A DNA stretch of 34,996 nucleotides, from assembly GCA_048527645.1 (NCBI GenBank), contig DBGFNI010000014.1, positions 1 to 34,996 of the forward strand, given 5' to 3'. The DNA comes from HGM12669 sp048527645 (GTDB lineage: Bacteria > Bacillota > Clostridia > Oscillospirales > CAG-272). Each line of letters starts with the position of its first letter. Positions within the stretch are counted from its first letter, which is position 1. Positions 7,321 to 14,910 of this stretch are shown here, piece after piece. The notes under the pieces were generated by a model. The model ran no database searches. It was not told the DNA's origin and was given only the letters and a program-made list of their open reading frames with translations. The position numbers and the translations under genes were made by a program.

Positions 7321-8119
7321 GGATGGTTTCCCCTTTCTGTTGTTGCGCCCGGCACCGGGAGGAGCCGTTGCAAATGATGCCGAAGGCGGCGGCAGAAGCG
7401 CATACGGCGCTTTGTGCGGGAGTTGCTTCCAGGCACACGGCGGGCGTGGCGCGCATCATGTCGTTTAGCAGAATCATCAGTCGCTCCGGCGCATCGCATT
7501 TTTTCGGGAAATAGATTTGGCGGAGCAGCAGACCGATCCACTCGTCTGCCGTCGGGGTGTAGGTGCGGTCATTTTTGCCGCGCTTCAAAAAGCAGATGCC
7601 GGATAAGGGAGCAGACGCGTTTCGCTGTTTGCCCTCCTTGCCGCACCACGGCGTTCCGTATACCGTCCATTGTCCGCCGACGCGGCGAATCAGCGGTTTG
7701 TCCCCGTTGAGAATATAGGCACGCTTGCCGAATTTCTCGCACCAGAGCTTTGCATGTGTGGTTTTTCCGATGCCGGCGGGTGCACAGAATAAGTATGCCT
7801 GCCCATCCAAAACAACGGCGGCGCTGTGCATCATGAAGCCGTCATAGTCGAGCACGCGGCTGCAAATCGCACGGTATATTCCGATGAATTCACAGTATGC
7901 GTGCACTTTTGCTCTGTCCGAATCAGTGAGCGGCTGCGGAAATTGCGCGGCAAAGGCCTGCATGTCGCGGCAGTACTGCTCTTTGTCACAGCAGACGGCG
8001 ATGGGGGCGGGATCGGCGGCGTGCGCCGAAATCTGATAATCCCGGCAGCGGGAGAGCGTATCAGGATGCCGGTATGTCACTGCAAAGTGCAAATCCGCCA
8101 GCTCCATGACAAATTCCAT
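7310..8119 (-). CDS. HprK/PEPCK-fold kinase-like protein
   Basis: A 269-residue protein with the PEP-carboxykinase/HPr-kinase nucleotide fold. The P-loop is CAPAGIGKTT (112-121), with Ala instead of the first Gly of the classical motif. ILNGDKPLI (137-144) and YGTPWCGK (154-161) are the metal and substrate loops typical of HprK-like paralogues rather than of true HPr kinase, and the N-terminal HprK domain is missing. Relatives phosphorylate small peptides (lasso peptide clusters) or sit in polysaccharide loci. ATG 8119 is preceded by GGAGGG and lies about 37 bases downstream of a near-consensus promoter. A longer frame reaching back to 8551 runs antisense through metH and is not used. Confidence 0.85.
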   Translation of the reverse strand: MEFVMELADLHFAVTYRHPDTLSRCRDYQISAHAADPAPIAVCCDKEQYCRDMQAFAAQFPQPLTDSDRAKVHAYCEFIGIYRAICSRVLDYDGFMMHSAAVVLDGQAYLFCAPAGIGKTTHAKLWCEKFGKRAYILNGDKPLIRRVGGQWTVYGTPWCGKEGKQRNASAPLSGICFLKRGKNDRTYTPTADEWIGLLLRQIYFPKKCDAPERLMILLNDMMRATPAVCLEATPAQSAVCASAAAFGIICNGSSRCRAQQQKGETIHEN

Positions 8120-8155
8120 ACCGTTCCCTCCGAAAAGAGATAAATTCTTGATACA

Positions 8156-8184
8156 ATTATAACACATTCCGTTCATTGCGTCAA
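8156..8184 (-). promoter_or_regulatory. sigma-A promoter of the HprK-like/PqqD/cps operon
   Basis: On the - strand, TTGACG (8184-8179) and TATAAT (8161-8156) are 17 bases apart, one mismatch from the full consensus. No other promoter of this quality is seen within the following seven genes, so this is probably the main promoter of the operon down to 3537. Confidence 0.85.
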
Positions 8185-8245
8185 CTATTTGTTCAAAAAA
8201 CAGTCGTTTTTTGCGCGCCTTCCGCCGCTTTTGCCGCGTGAGAAC

Positions 8246-8294
8246 CAAAAACCCCGGAGCGCTCCGCAGGTGGGAGACAATCCGGGGATTTTTT
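8246..8294. terminator. terminator of the metF-metH operon
   Basis: CCCCGGA (8252-8258) pairs with TCCGGGG (8281-8287) around a 22-base loop that contains a smaller palindrome (GGAGCGCTCC). Reading the - strand, TTTTT follows the stem, which suits the end of metH at 8314. The + strand also has a T-run (8290-8295), so it can work both ways. Confidence 0.75.
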
Positions 8295-8313
8295 TCGGGA
8301 AGAACAGTCGTAT

Positions 8314-10692
8314 TTACGGCGCGGAGGAGTAATATTGCTCTGCGTAATGCACCGTGTCCATGGCGTCCGGCGCATAGTGATCGGCGTGGATGGCATCGGC
8401 GTATTCCTGATTGAGCACAGCGCCGCCCACTACGATTTTTGCCTCGGGGAAGGTGCGATGCAGCAGCTGCACCGTGCGCTCCATCGCGGGGACGGTGGTG
8501 GTCATCAGAGCGCTTAACCCGATCAGGCGGCAGCCGGTCTTTTGCGCGCAAGCGACAACCGTTTCCGGCGGCACGTCACGCCCCAGATCATGCACGGTAA
8601 AACCGTAGCTTTCCATCAGGACGCGGACAATGTTTTTGCCGATGTCATGAATGTCCCCTTGAACGGTGGCGAGAATCATCTCGCCGCGGGAGGCATGTTC
8701 GTTTTTCGGCATTGCCCGCTTGACGCAGGCAAACGCCTCGCTTGCCGCTTCGGCGGCAAGCAGCAGCTGGGGCAGATAGGCTTTCTTTTCTTCAAATGCC
8801 TTTCCGATGCTGCCAAGCGCCGGGATGATCTGCGTGTTGATCACGTCAAGCGGCGCTTCGGTTTTTAAGAGCTGATCTGCCGCCTGTGCCGCCTGTTGGG
8901 ACAGCCCCCGGATGATGCAATCTGCAAGGGAGGGCGCCGCCGCTTGCTGCGCTGCCGCCGGTGCGGCAGCGGTCTGTCCGTCTGTGTATCGGATATAGTC
9001 ACCGCACGCGGTATCCAGCATGTGCAGAACACGGTATGCGTGGTAGGCGTCAGTCATCGGACGTGAGAGCGGATTGACAATGGCGCAATTCAGACCCGCC
9101 TCCAGTGCGGCGGTGAAGAACGCGGCATTGATTTTTTCACGGCAGGGCAAGCCAAAGGAAATGTTGGACACGCCCAGACTGACGCAAAAGCCGCGCGCTT
9201 TCAGCATACGGACTGCCTCCAGCGTAACCTCGGCGCTGTCGGGCTCCGCGGAGACCGTGAGCGTCAGGGGGTCGATGACCAAATCCTTTTGGGAAATGCC
9301 GTATTGCGCAGCGCACTGTGCGATCCGCTCTGCGATTTGCACGCGCTGCTGCGCGGTTTTGGGGATGCCGCTTTCGTCCATGGTCAGGGCGATCACGGCG
9401 CCGCCGTATTTTTGAACGAGCGGGAACACCGCCCGCATGCTTTTTTCGTCGCCGTTGACGGAGTTGATCAGTGCTTTGCCATTGTAGAGACGCATGGCGT
9501 CTTTCAAAACGTCGGGATCGGAGGAATCCAGCTGCAACGGCAGATCGGTGACTGCCTGCAGGGCAGTTACCGCCCGGCACATCATCTCCCTCTCGTCGAT
9601 TTCCGGCAAGCCGACATTGACATCGAGGATATGCACGCCGCATTCCGCCTGCCGGAGTCCCTCGTTAAGAATATATTGGATATCGCCGTCGCGCAGTGCC
9701 TGCTTGAAGCGGGACTTTCCGGTGGGATTGATGCGCTCGCCGATGAGGACGGGGTCCCGTCCGATTTCGACCGCGTGGGTGTAGGAGGTCACGAGTGTGT
9801 CGGTTTTCGGGGTCGGAATGGTAAAAGGGATGCCGTCTGTCCGCTCCTTTGTTTTGCGGATATAGTCCGGCGTGGTGCCGCAGCAGCCACCCAAAATCGA
9901 GACGCCCATCTGCGCCATCTGTGCCATGGTATCGGCAAAGGCGTCGGCATCCACATCATAGGCGGTGACGCCGTCCCGGACGACGGGCAGCCCCGCGTTG
10001 GGGTTGACGATGACGGGAACAGAGGCATACTGCAACAGCGTGCGCACGACGGGGAGCATTTGCTGCGGCCCGAGCGAGCAGTTGATTCCGAGCGCCGCCA
10101 CGCCCATGCTTTCCAGCATTCCGATCATGGCACGGGGATCTGCACCCGTCATCAGTCTGCCGCTTTGGTCGTAGACATTGGTGACAAAAATGGGCAGATC
10201 GGCATTTTCCTTGGCAGCAAGCACCGCCGCCTTGGTTTCATAGCTGTCATTGAGCGTTTCAATGAGGATCAGATCCACGCCTGCTTTGACAGCGGCGCGG
10301 ACATTTTTTGCATAGAGCGATACGGCGTCCTCAAAGGCAAGGTCGCCTAAGGGATGCAGCAGCCGCCCGGTGGGACCCATGTCAAAGGCGATGAATGTAT
10401 CCGCATCACCGGCGCGCGCGTTTTCAGCACACTGCACGGCGGCGGTGATCATCTGCTCGTAGTTTTCATATTTTTCGGCGTTGATGCCGAAGGTATTTGT
10501 GGTGATGATGTTGCTGCCGGCTTGCAGATAAGCACGGTGCAGCGCGGTGATTTTTTCCGGTTCGGACAGATTCCACATCTCCGGCGGCGTGCCTGCGGGC
10601 AGTCCCATGCTTTGCAGCACGGTGCCGGTGCCGCCGTCAAAAAACAGACGCCGGCTGTGCAGTGCTTGCAGAATCTTGCTATCTTCTTTCAT
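8314..10692 (-). CDS. metH: cobalamin-dependent methionine synthase lacking the reactivation domain
   Basis: Transfers the methyl group of 5-methyl-tetrahydrofolate to homocysteine through methylcobalamin. The 792 residues hold, in order, the homocysteine/zinc domain (about 10-300; zinc Cys205, Cys270 and Cys271 in GINCS and GGCCGT), the pterin-binding domain (about 315-570, with LIGERINPTGKSRFKQAL and HILDVNVGLPEIDE) and the cobalamin cap and binding domain (about 585-792, DIHDIG at 680-685, His682 as cobalt ligand). Full-length MetH has about 1,200 residues; the C-terminal AdoMet-binding domain is absent here and is encoded by the next gene upstream, whose 3' end overlaps this start by 14 bases. 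This split form is common in clostridia. Confidence 0.95.
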   Translation of the reverse strand: MKEDSKILQALHSRRLFFDGGTGTVLQSMGLPAGTPPEMWNLSEPEKITALHRAYLQAGSNIITTNTFGINAEKYENYEQMITAAVQCAENARAGDADTFIAFDMGPTGRLLHPLGDLAFEDAVSLYAKNVRAAVKAGVDLILIETLNDSYETKAAVLAAKENADLPIFVTNVYDQSGRLMTGADPRAMIGMLESMGVAALGINCSLGPQQMLPVVRTLLQYASVPVIVNPNAGLPVVRDGVTAYDVDADAFADTMAQMAQMGVSILGGCCGTTPDYIRKTKERTDGIPFTIPTPKTDTLVTSYTHAVEIGRDPVLIGERINPTGKSRFKQALRDGDIQYILNEGLRQAECGVHILDVNVGLPEIDEREMMCRAVTALQAVTDLPLQLDSSDPDVLKDAMRLYNGKALINSVNGDEKSMRAVFPLVQKYGGAVIALTMDESGIPKTAQQRVQIAERIAQCAAQYGISQKDLVIDPLTLTVSAEPDSAEVTLEAVRMLKARGFCVSLGVSNISFGLPCREKINAAFFTAALEAGLNCAIVNPLSRPMTDAYHAYRVLHMLDTACGDYIRYTDGQTAAAPAAAQQAAAPSLADCIIRGLSQQAAQAADQLLKTEAPLDVINTQIIPALGSIGKAFEEKKAYLPQLLLAAEAASEAFACVKRAMPKNEHASRGEMILATVQGDIHDIGKNIVRVLMESYGFTVHDLGRDVPPETVVACAQKTGCRLIGLSALMTTTVPAMERTVQLLHRTFPEAKIVVGGAVLNQEYADAIHADHYAPDAMDTVHYAEQYYSSAP

Positions 10693-11281
10693 CTTGTTTT
10701 ACCCCCATAACGGCGCTGACGGATTTTGTCGGGACCATGAGCATGCTTTTGGTCAGCGTCAAGCCCAAGAACTTTTGCGCGCCTAAAAATTCCAGCAAGG
10801 CTGGCTGAATCTCCAGAGGGAGACTGCCGTACCCGGGGCTGAAGCGGCGCGTGGTCGGGATGCTTTGCCCAATGCGTGCCTGCATGGCGTCCGCCGCTGC
10901 CTCCACCGCGCTGCTTGCCAAAGCGTCCGTCAGAAACTGTGCGGCGGGAGAGGTCATGGACAGTCGGGTCAAAAGCCGGTCCGTTCCGACGCCGAGCGTC
11001 ACGGCCATGGTGATCGCGTATTCACAGTGCTCCAGCAAACGAACAAGGCTGTCGCAGCGAATCTCGCCGAATCCGATGTCCAGCACCCCCTGCGCCAAGC
11101 GCCGCACAGGCGCACAGCGCCAAACACCCTTTGGCTCCATGACGGCGCGCAGATTGCGCTCCGCTTGCACAAGTCCCGGCAGAGAGGCGGGATCGGCGCC
11201 GCCAAGGCGCGCTTTGGTTTCCGCCGGGGACAGAATCAGCTCGCTTGAAGAAAGGGTGATGATCTGCGTTGAACAGTTCAT
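10679..11281 (-). CDS. detached methionine synthase activation (AdoMet-binding) domain
   Basis: A 200-residue protein matching the C-terminal reactivation domain of MetH, which uses AdoMet to re-methylate oxidised cob(II)alamin. The key motif RFSPGYG (146-152) and the following LPLEIQPALLEFLGAQKFLGLTLTKS region, ending in PTKSVSAVMG, are those of the AdoMet-binding face. The N-terminal half (ETKARLGG, MAVTLGVGTDRLL, ALASSAVEAAADAM) is typical of the stand-alone clostridial form. It overlaps metF by four bases (ATGA) and metH by 14, so the complex is probably made in fixed ratio. An electron donor protein is not encoded nearby. Confidence 0.9.
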   Translation of the reverse strand: MNCSTQIITLSSSELILSPAETKARLGGADPASLPGLVQAERNLRAVMEPKGVWRCAPVRRLAQGVLDIGFGEIRCDSLVRLLEHCEYAITMAVTLGVGTDRLLTRLSMTSPAAQFLTDALASSAVEAAADAMQARIGQSIPTTRRFSPGYGSLPLEIQPALLEFLGAQKFLGLTLTKSMLMVPTKSVSAVMGVKQDERR

Positions 11282-12138
11282 CGGAGAATCTCCGAGACAT
11301 TGCTGCGGATGGCTGCCGCCACATCCGGGTGATTCATCGAATACACATGCACCGCCTGAATGCCGTTTGCATACAGATCGATAATCTGCTCTGTGGCAAA
11401 GGCGATGCCCGCCTGCTTCATTGCCGCGGGATTGTCACCGTACCGGTCTACCAGCCGCAGAAAGGGCTGGGGCAGGGTGTTGCCGGAAATGGAGCAGATG
11501 CGGCGGATCTGACTTTTGCTGGTGACCGGCATGACGCCTGCGATCACCGGGACGTCAATCCCCGCGCGGTACAGCCGGTACATAAAGTTGTACAGAATAT
11601 TGTTATCAAAAAACATTTGCGTGGTGAGAAATTCGCAACCCGCTTCAACCTTGATCCGCAGACTTTCAATGTCTGCCGTGCTGTTGGCGCTTTCCGGGTG
11701 ATTTTCGGGATAGCAGGCGCCGCCGATGCAAAAGCCGCCGAATGCGCGAATCTCCTCCATCAGCTCACTGGCATAGTGAAAGGCGAGGGTTTCCCGGTCA
11801 TAGCCGGCGGGAATATCGCCGCGCAGCGCAAGGATATTCTCGATTCCGCGTGCGCGCAGATCGCGCAGCAGCTCCCGGATCCGTTCCTTTGTCGCGCCGA
11901 CACAGGTCAGGTGTGCAAGGGGGGTGACGCCCTCCTCCTTTAGACCCGAGGCGATTTCCGCCGTGTATTGCGCGGTGCTGCCGCCGGCGCCGTAGGTGAC
12001 GCTCATATAGGACGGGTGGAGACGGGCGATTTGTTTGGTTGCAGCCCAGACTTCATCAAACAGAGCGGAGGTTTTTGGAGGAAAGACCTCGAAGGACAGC
12101 CCCGGTTTTTCGCTTCGGAGAATATCGGTGATTTTCAT
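11278..12138 (-). CDS. metF: 5,10-methylenetetrahydrofolate reductase
   Basis: A flavoprotein of 286 residues that reduces 5,10-methylene- to 5-methyl-tetrahydrofolate, the methyl donor used by the MetH encoded downstream. Family motifs are LSFEVFPPKT near the N-terminus, SVTYGAGGS, LAHLTCVGAT, LALRGDIPAGYD, FLTTQMFFDNNILYNF and PVIAGVMPVTSKSQI. The length is normal for the bacterial enzyme without a regulatory domain. AGGAAG lies about nine bases before ATG 12138. It is the first gene of a three-gene methionine set. Only 75 bases separate it from the zinc-ribbon gene, too few for an S-box riboswitch, so transcription may continue from the genes upstream. Confidence 0.96.
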   Translation of the reverse strand: MKITDILRSEKPGLSFEVFPPKTSALFDEVWAATKQIARLHPSYMSVTYGAGGSTAQYTAEIASGLKEEGVTPLAHLTCVGATKERIRELLRDLRARGIENILALRGDIPAGYDRETLAFHYASELMEEIRAFGGFCIGGACYPENHPESANSTADIESLRIKVEAGCEFLTTQMFFDNNILYNFMYRLYRAGIDVPVIAGVMPVTSKSQIRRICSISGNTLPQPFLRLVDRYGDNPAAMKQAGIAFATEQIIDLYANGIQAVHVYSMNHPDVAAAIRSNVSEILR

Positions 12139-12213
12139 GCATGTTGCTTCCTTTTTTTAATATCGGTGTGGGTGAAAAATCCCGCTGTGCGCATCGGCGC
12201 GGACTCGGTCGGT

Positions 12214-12417
12214 TCAGTCCTGCTTCAGGCCGAACAGCACGCAGCCGTTTTCTTTACATTCGCGGATTTTCCGCTCGATCACGGCGAGCTCGCAGTGAAA
12301 ATGCGCGGCGGTGCAGGCGCGGCACAAAAAGCGCGTCGCGTCCCTGTCGCACAGCTTGCGGTAGATGGAAATATCGTCGTCTTGCAGCGTGGCACCGCAT
12401 TTTTTGCATTGCTGCAT
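12214..12417 (-). CDS. small zinc-ribbon protein, function unknown
   Basis: A 67-residue protein with two Cys pairs, CKKCG near the N-terminus and CRAC in the middle, then ERKIRECKENGCVLF at the end. It resembles short uncharacterised clostridial proteins with a four-Cys ribbon. The ATG shares a base with the stop of the GH27 gene (TGATG) and AAAGGTGG lies upstream, so it is translated with that gene. A role as a metal-binding regulator or adaptor is possible; nothing in the sequence decides this. Confidence 0.75.
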   Translation of the reverse strand: MQQCKKCGATLQDDDISIYRKLCDRDATRFLCRACTAAHFHCELAVIERKIRECKENGCVLFGLKQD

Positions 12418-13550
12418 CAGGCGTCAACCACCTTTGCGCGGAAAAGTCTGAAATCGTGCGGCTGCATATCAAACGCATAAATGTTTTCTTTGACGGTGCA
12501 TTCCTCACCGCTCCAGACATCGCGCAGCAGCAGCGTTTTGCCGGTGCCGAACAGGCCGAAACGGTCCAGCGCGATCTGGTTGGTTGCGCTTGCCCAGGAC
12601 ATTTCATCGGTCAGATTGAACATGCCGATGGCATACTCATTGTTCTCCAGCTTGCGGACATAAATCGGTGTGTTCCGATCGTCGCCGTTGAGGTTGTACG
12701 GTTGGCAGCCGGCGGTATCCTGATCAATGCGCAGAACCTCCGGGTGAGAGAGAATGGCAAGCGTTTGCTCGTCTGCCTGCCTCAGATCGCAGCCGATCAT
12801 CAGAGGCGAGCCGCACAGCGCCCAGGCGGACATGTGCAGGCGGTATTCGTTGTCGGTGCAGCCGTCCATGCCCACATTGCCCCGTCCGCGCATGCCGACG
12901 ATGAGCATGTCCATGTCGGGGAAGCAGTTGATCCCGCCATAGGGAAAGGCGTCCTGCGCCATGCCGACCAGTTCCTTCATATCATACCAGTTGTCATTGA
13001 TATCCCGCGTGGTGCGCCACATATGCGCGCCGGTGGTGCGGATCCATTCCCGCGTGTTGTCCTTACCGGCGGTGCAGGCGCTGAACAGAATATCTCTGCC
13101 GCAGCTTTCCAGCGCCGCGCCCATGCGGCGGAAGAGCAGCGCGCCCTGCTCCGTTCTGGGCATCCAGCAGTAATCGTATTTCAAAAAGTCCACGCCCCAC
13201 GCAGCAAAGGTCTGCGCGTCTGTGAACTCATAGCCGTAGCTGGCGGGATAATTTGCACAGGTTTTATAACCGGCACAGGAATACATGCCGAATTTCAGAC
13301 CCAGGGAATGAATGTAGTCGGAAAGCGCCTTTATCCCGCTTGGAAATTTTGCGGGATCGGCAACGAGATGCCCCTCGGCGTCCCGCTCGCGCAGCGCCCA
13401 GCAGTCGTCGATCACCACATATTCATATCCGCAGTCCTTCAGCCCGGTTTTCACCAGTGCTTCTGCGTTTTCGCGGATGACCTGCTCGTTGACGTCGTGT
13501 CCGATGGTGTTCCATGAGTTCCAGCCCATGGGCGGTTTTGCTACATACAT
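12417..13550 (-). CDS. GH27 family glycosidase, probably alpha-galactosidase
   Basis: A 377-residue cytoplasmic glycoside hydrolase of clan GH-D; no signal peptide. The N-terminus PPMGWNSWNTIG, then VIDDCW, FGMYSCAG, FLKYDYCW (candidate nucleophile Asp126) and RTTRDINDNW (candidate acid/base Asp183) are hallmarks of GH27 alpha-galactosidases; a short beta-sandwich domain follows from about residue 285. Some relatives act on N-acetylgalactosamine or arabinopyranose, so the sugar is not certain. AAGGAGAG precedes ATG 13550. It lies 112 bases after the GH29 gene; that gap holds a GC-rich imperfect hairpin without a T-run. No sugar transporter is encoded beside it. Confidence 0.9.
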   Translation of the reverse strand: MYVAKPPMGWNSWNTIGHDVNEQVIRENAEALVKTGLKDCGYEYVVIDDCWALRERDAEGHLVADPAKFPSGIKALSDYIHSLGLKFGMYSCAGYKTCANYPASYGYEFTDAQTFAAWGVDFLKYDYCWMPRTEQGALLFRRMGAALESCGRDILFSACTAGKDNTREWIRTTGAHMWRTTRDINDNWYDMKELVGMAQDAFPYGGINCFPDMDMLIVGMRGRGNVGMDGCTDNEYRLHMSAWALCGSPLMIGCDLRQADEQTLAILSHPEVLRIDQDTAGCQPYNLNGDDRNTPIYVRKLENNEYAIGMFNLTDEMSWASATNQIALDRFGLFGTGKTLLLRDVWSGEECTVKENIYAFDMQPHDFRLFRAKVVDA

Positions 13551-13662
13551 TGTTTTCTGCTCTCCTTGCTTGAAAATATGATGAAAGAATGCCTGCGCAC
13601 CCGGCGCTGCCGTGCCGTGCGAAAGGGCATGCGGCGTGCGGCGGGATGCGGAGGGGAAAAAG

Positions 13663-14910
13663 TTATGTACGGGTGTAGTGCGCGGTGATACGGATCAGGG
13701 GATTTTCCGGCGTTTCACCCTCCGTATGTACGGTGATTTTTGCTGTTTTTACAGCGGGAAAGGTGCACACGCGCTTGTGACCGACGGTGCTTGAACGGTA
13801 GATGCACAGCTCCCGCCCGCTGATGAGCGTCAGATGGACGGAAAAGCCGGTGATGTGCTGACTGTCCGTGAGATCCTCCTGCAGAATCAGACCGTCCACC
13901 ATTAGCGGCAAATCCGCGATGAGAACGTAGGTATTTGGCGATCGTTGTTCGGTTCGGAAGGGCAGGGGCGTACCCCATTTTTGCCGCAGCAGGTGCCCGA
14001 AGTACAGCAGACTCTCCGCATCGGGCGCGGGCAGAAGCCCTTGTGCGTTCGGGCCGATGTTGATCAGCATATTTGCCCCTCTGCCCACGCTGTATTCCCA
14101 CAGTCCCAGCAGCTCCTCGGGCGTTTTGACGGTGTCGGCATTGTTGTCGTCAAACCAGGTGCTGCGCATTTTCAGATCACATTCCGCAGGCAAAAAGCGG
14201 ATGTCTTGCAGCTGCTCCAAATCATCGGTCTGCATGGAAAAGGGCAGACGGTCGGTGAGGTTGCAGTTGTCGATCTCCGCATAGCCCTCTTCGTTGCCGC
14301 ACCATCTGGTGTCGGGGTCCCACATGTTGAAAATCAGAATATCCGGCTGCAGGGAACGGATCGTGCGGATGATGCGCGCCCGGTCAAAGACATGCCCCTC
14401 CGCGCCGCAGCCGTCAAACCACAGGTAGTCGATTTTGCCGTATTGCGTCAGCAGTTCCGTGATCTGCGCGATAAAATAGTCGTCGTAATCCGTGCTTTGA
14501 AAATCTGCGTTTTCTTCTCCCCACTGTGCGGGCGAATAATACAGTCCCACGGCAAGGCCGTGCCGCCGGCACGCCTCACAGAACAGCTTGACAACATCCC
14601 CTTTTCCGTCCATCCACGGCGTTTGCCTGACGGTATAGGTGCTGTAGGCGCTCGGCCAATTGCAGAACCCGTCGTGATGCTTGCAGGTCAGCACGGCATA
14701 GCGGCAGCCCGCCTCCTTCACCGTGGCGATCCACCGGTCGGGGTCCAAATCGGCGGGGCAAAAAGCGTCTGCCGGCATCGGACGGTTATCCCAGTCCTGA
14801 TGTCCGGGATAGCAGGAGCGGATGCCGAAATGGAAAAATGCGCCCATTTCCCAGTCCATGAATTGCAGCTGCTTTTCGGTCGGTTTACAGTCGGTGCGGC
14901 GTTCGGTCAC
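13663..14910 (-). CDS. GH29 family alpha-L-fucosidase
   Basis: A 415-residue retaining fucosidase without a signal peptide. EMGAFFHFGIRS (21-32), LTCKHHDGFCNW (74-85, with the fucose-binding HH pair), YYSPAQWG and DYLWFDG (161-167, nucleophile Asp166) are the conserved family motifs. The C-terminal part from about residue 330 is a beta-sandwich. The GTG start overlaps the stop of the MurJ-like gene (GTGA at 14907-14910) with AGAGAGG upstream; an extension to 14991 has no ribosome site and is not used. Linked to GH27, it suggests intracellular trimming of fucosylated and galactosylated oligosaccharides. Confidence 0.92.
   Translation of the reverse strand: MTERRTDCKPTEKQLQFMDWEMGAFFHFGIRSCYPGHQDWDNRPMPADAFCPADLDPDRWIATVKEAGCRYAVLTCKHHDGFCNWPSAYSTYTVRQTPWMDGKGDVVKLFCEACRRHGLAVGLYYSPAQWGEENADFQSTDYDDYFIAQITELLTQYGKIDYLWFDGCGAEGHVFDRARIIRTIRSLQPDILIFNMWDPDTRWCGNEEGYAEIDNCNLTDRLPFSMQTDDLEQLQDIRFLPAECDLKMRSTWFDDNNADTVKTPEELLGLWEYSVGRGANMLINIGPNAQGLLPAPDAESLLYFGHLLRQKWGTPLPFRTEQRSPNTYVLIADLPLMVDGLILQEDLTDSQHITGFSVHLTLISGRELCIYRSSTVGHKRVCTFPAVKTAKITVHTEGETPENPLIRITAHYTRT

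Noticed and set aside
8191..8312. Near-repeat AACAGTCGTTTT / AACAGTCGTATTT on both sides of the metH terminator
   Set aside because: Only about ten shared bases, with no flanking duplication; likely chance.
3361..8313. Search for a RiPP precursor or radical SAM gene beside the PqqD-like gene
   Set aside because: The short frames in the gaps have no ribosome site or leader-core pattern, and no CxxxCxxC protein is encoded in this stretch.
8120..8551. N-terminal extension of the HprK-like protein into metH
   Set aside because: The added residues have no family match, the extension crosses the promoter at 8156-8184 and the metH terminator, and GGAGGG supports the start at 8119.
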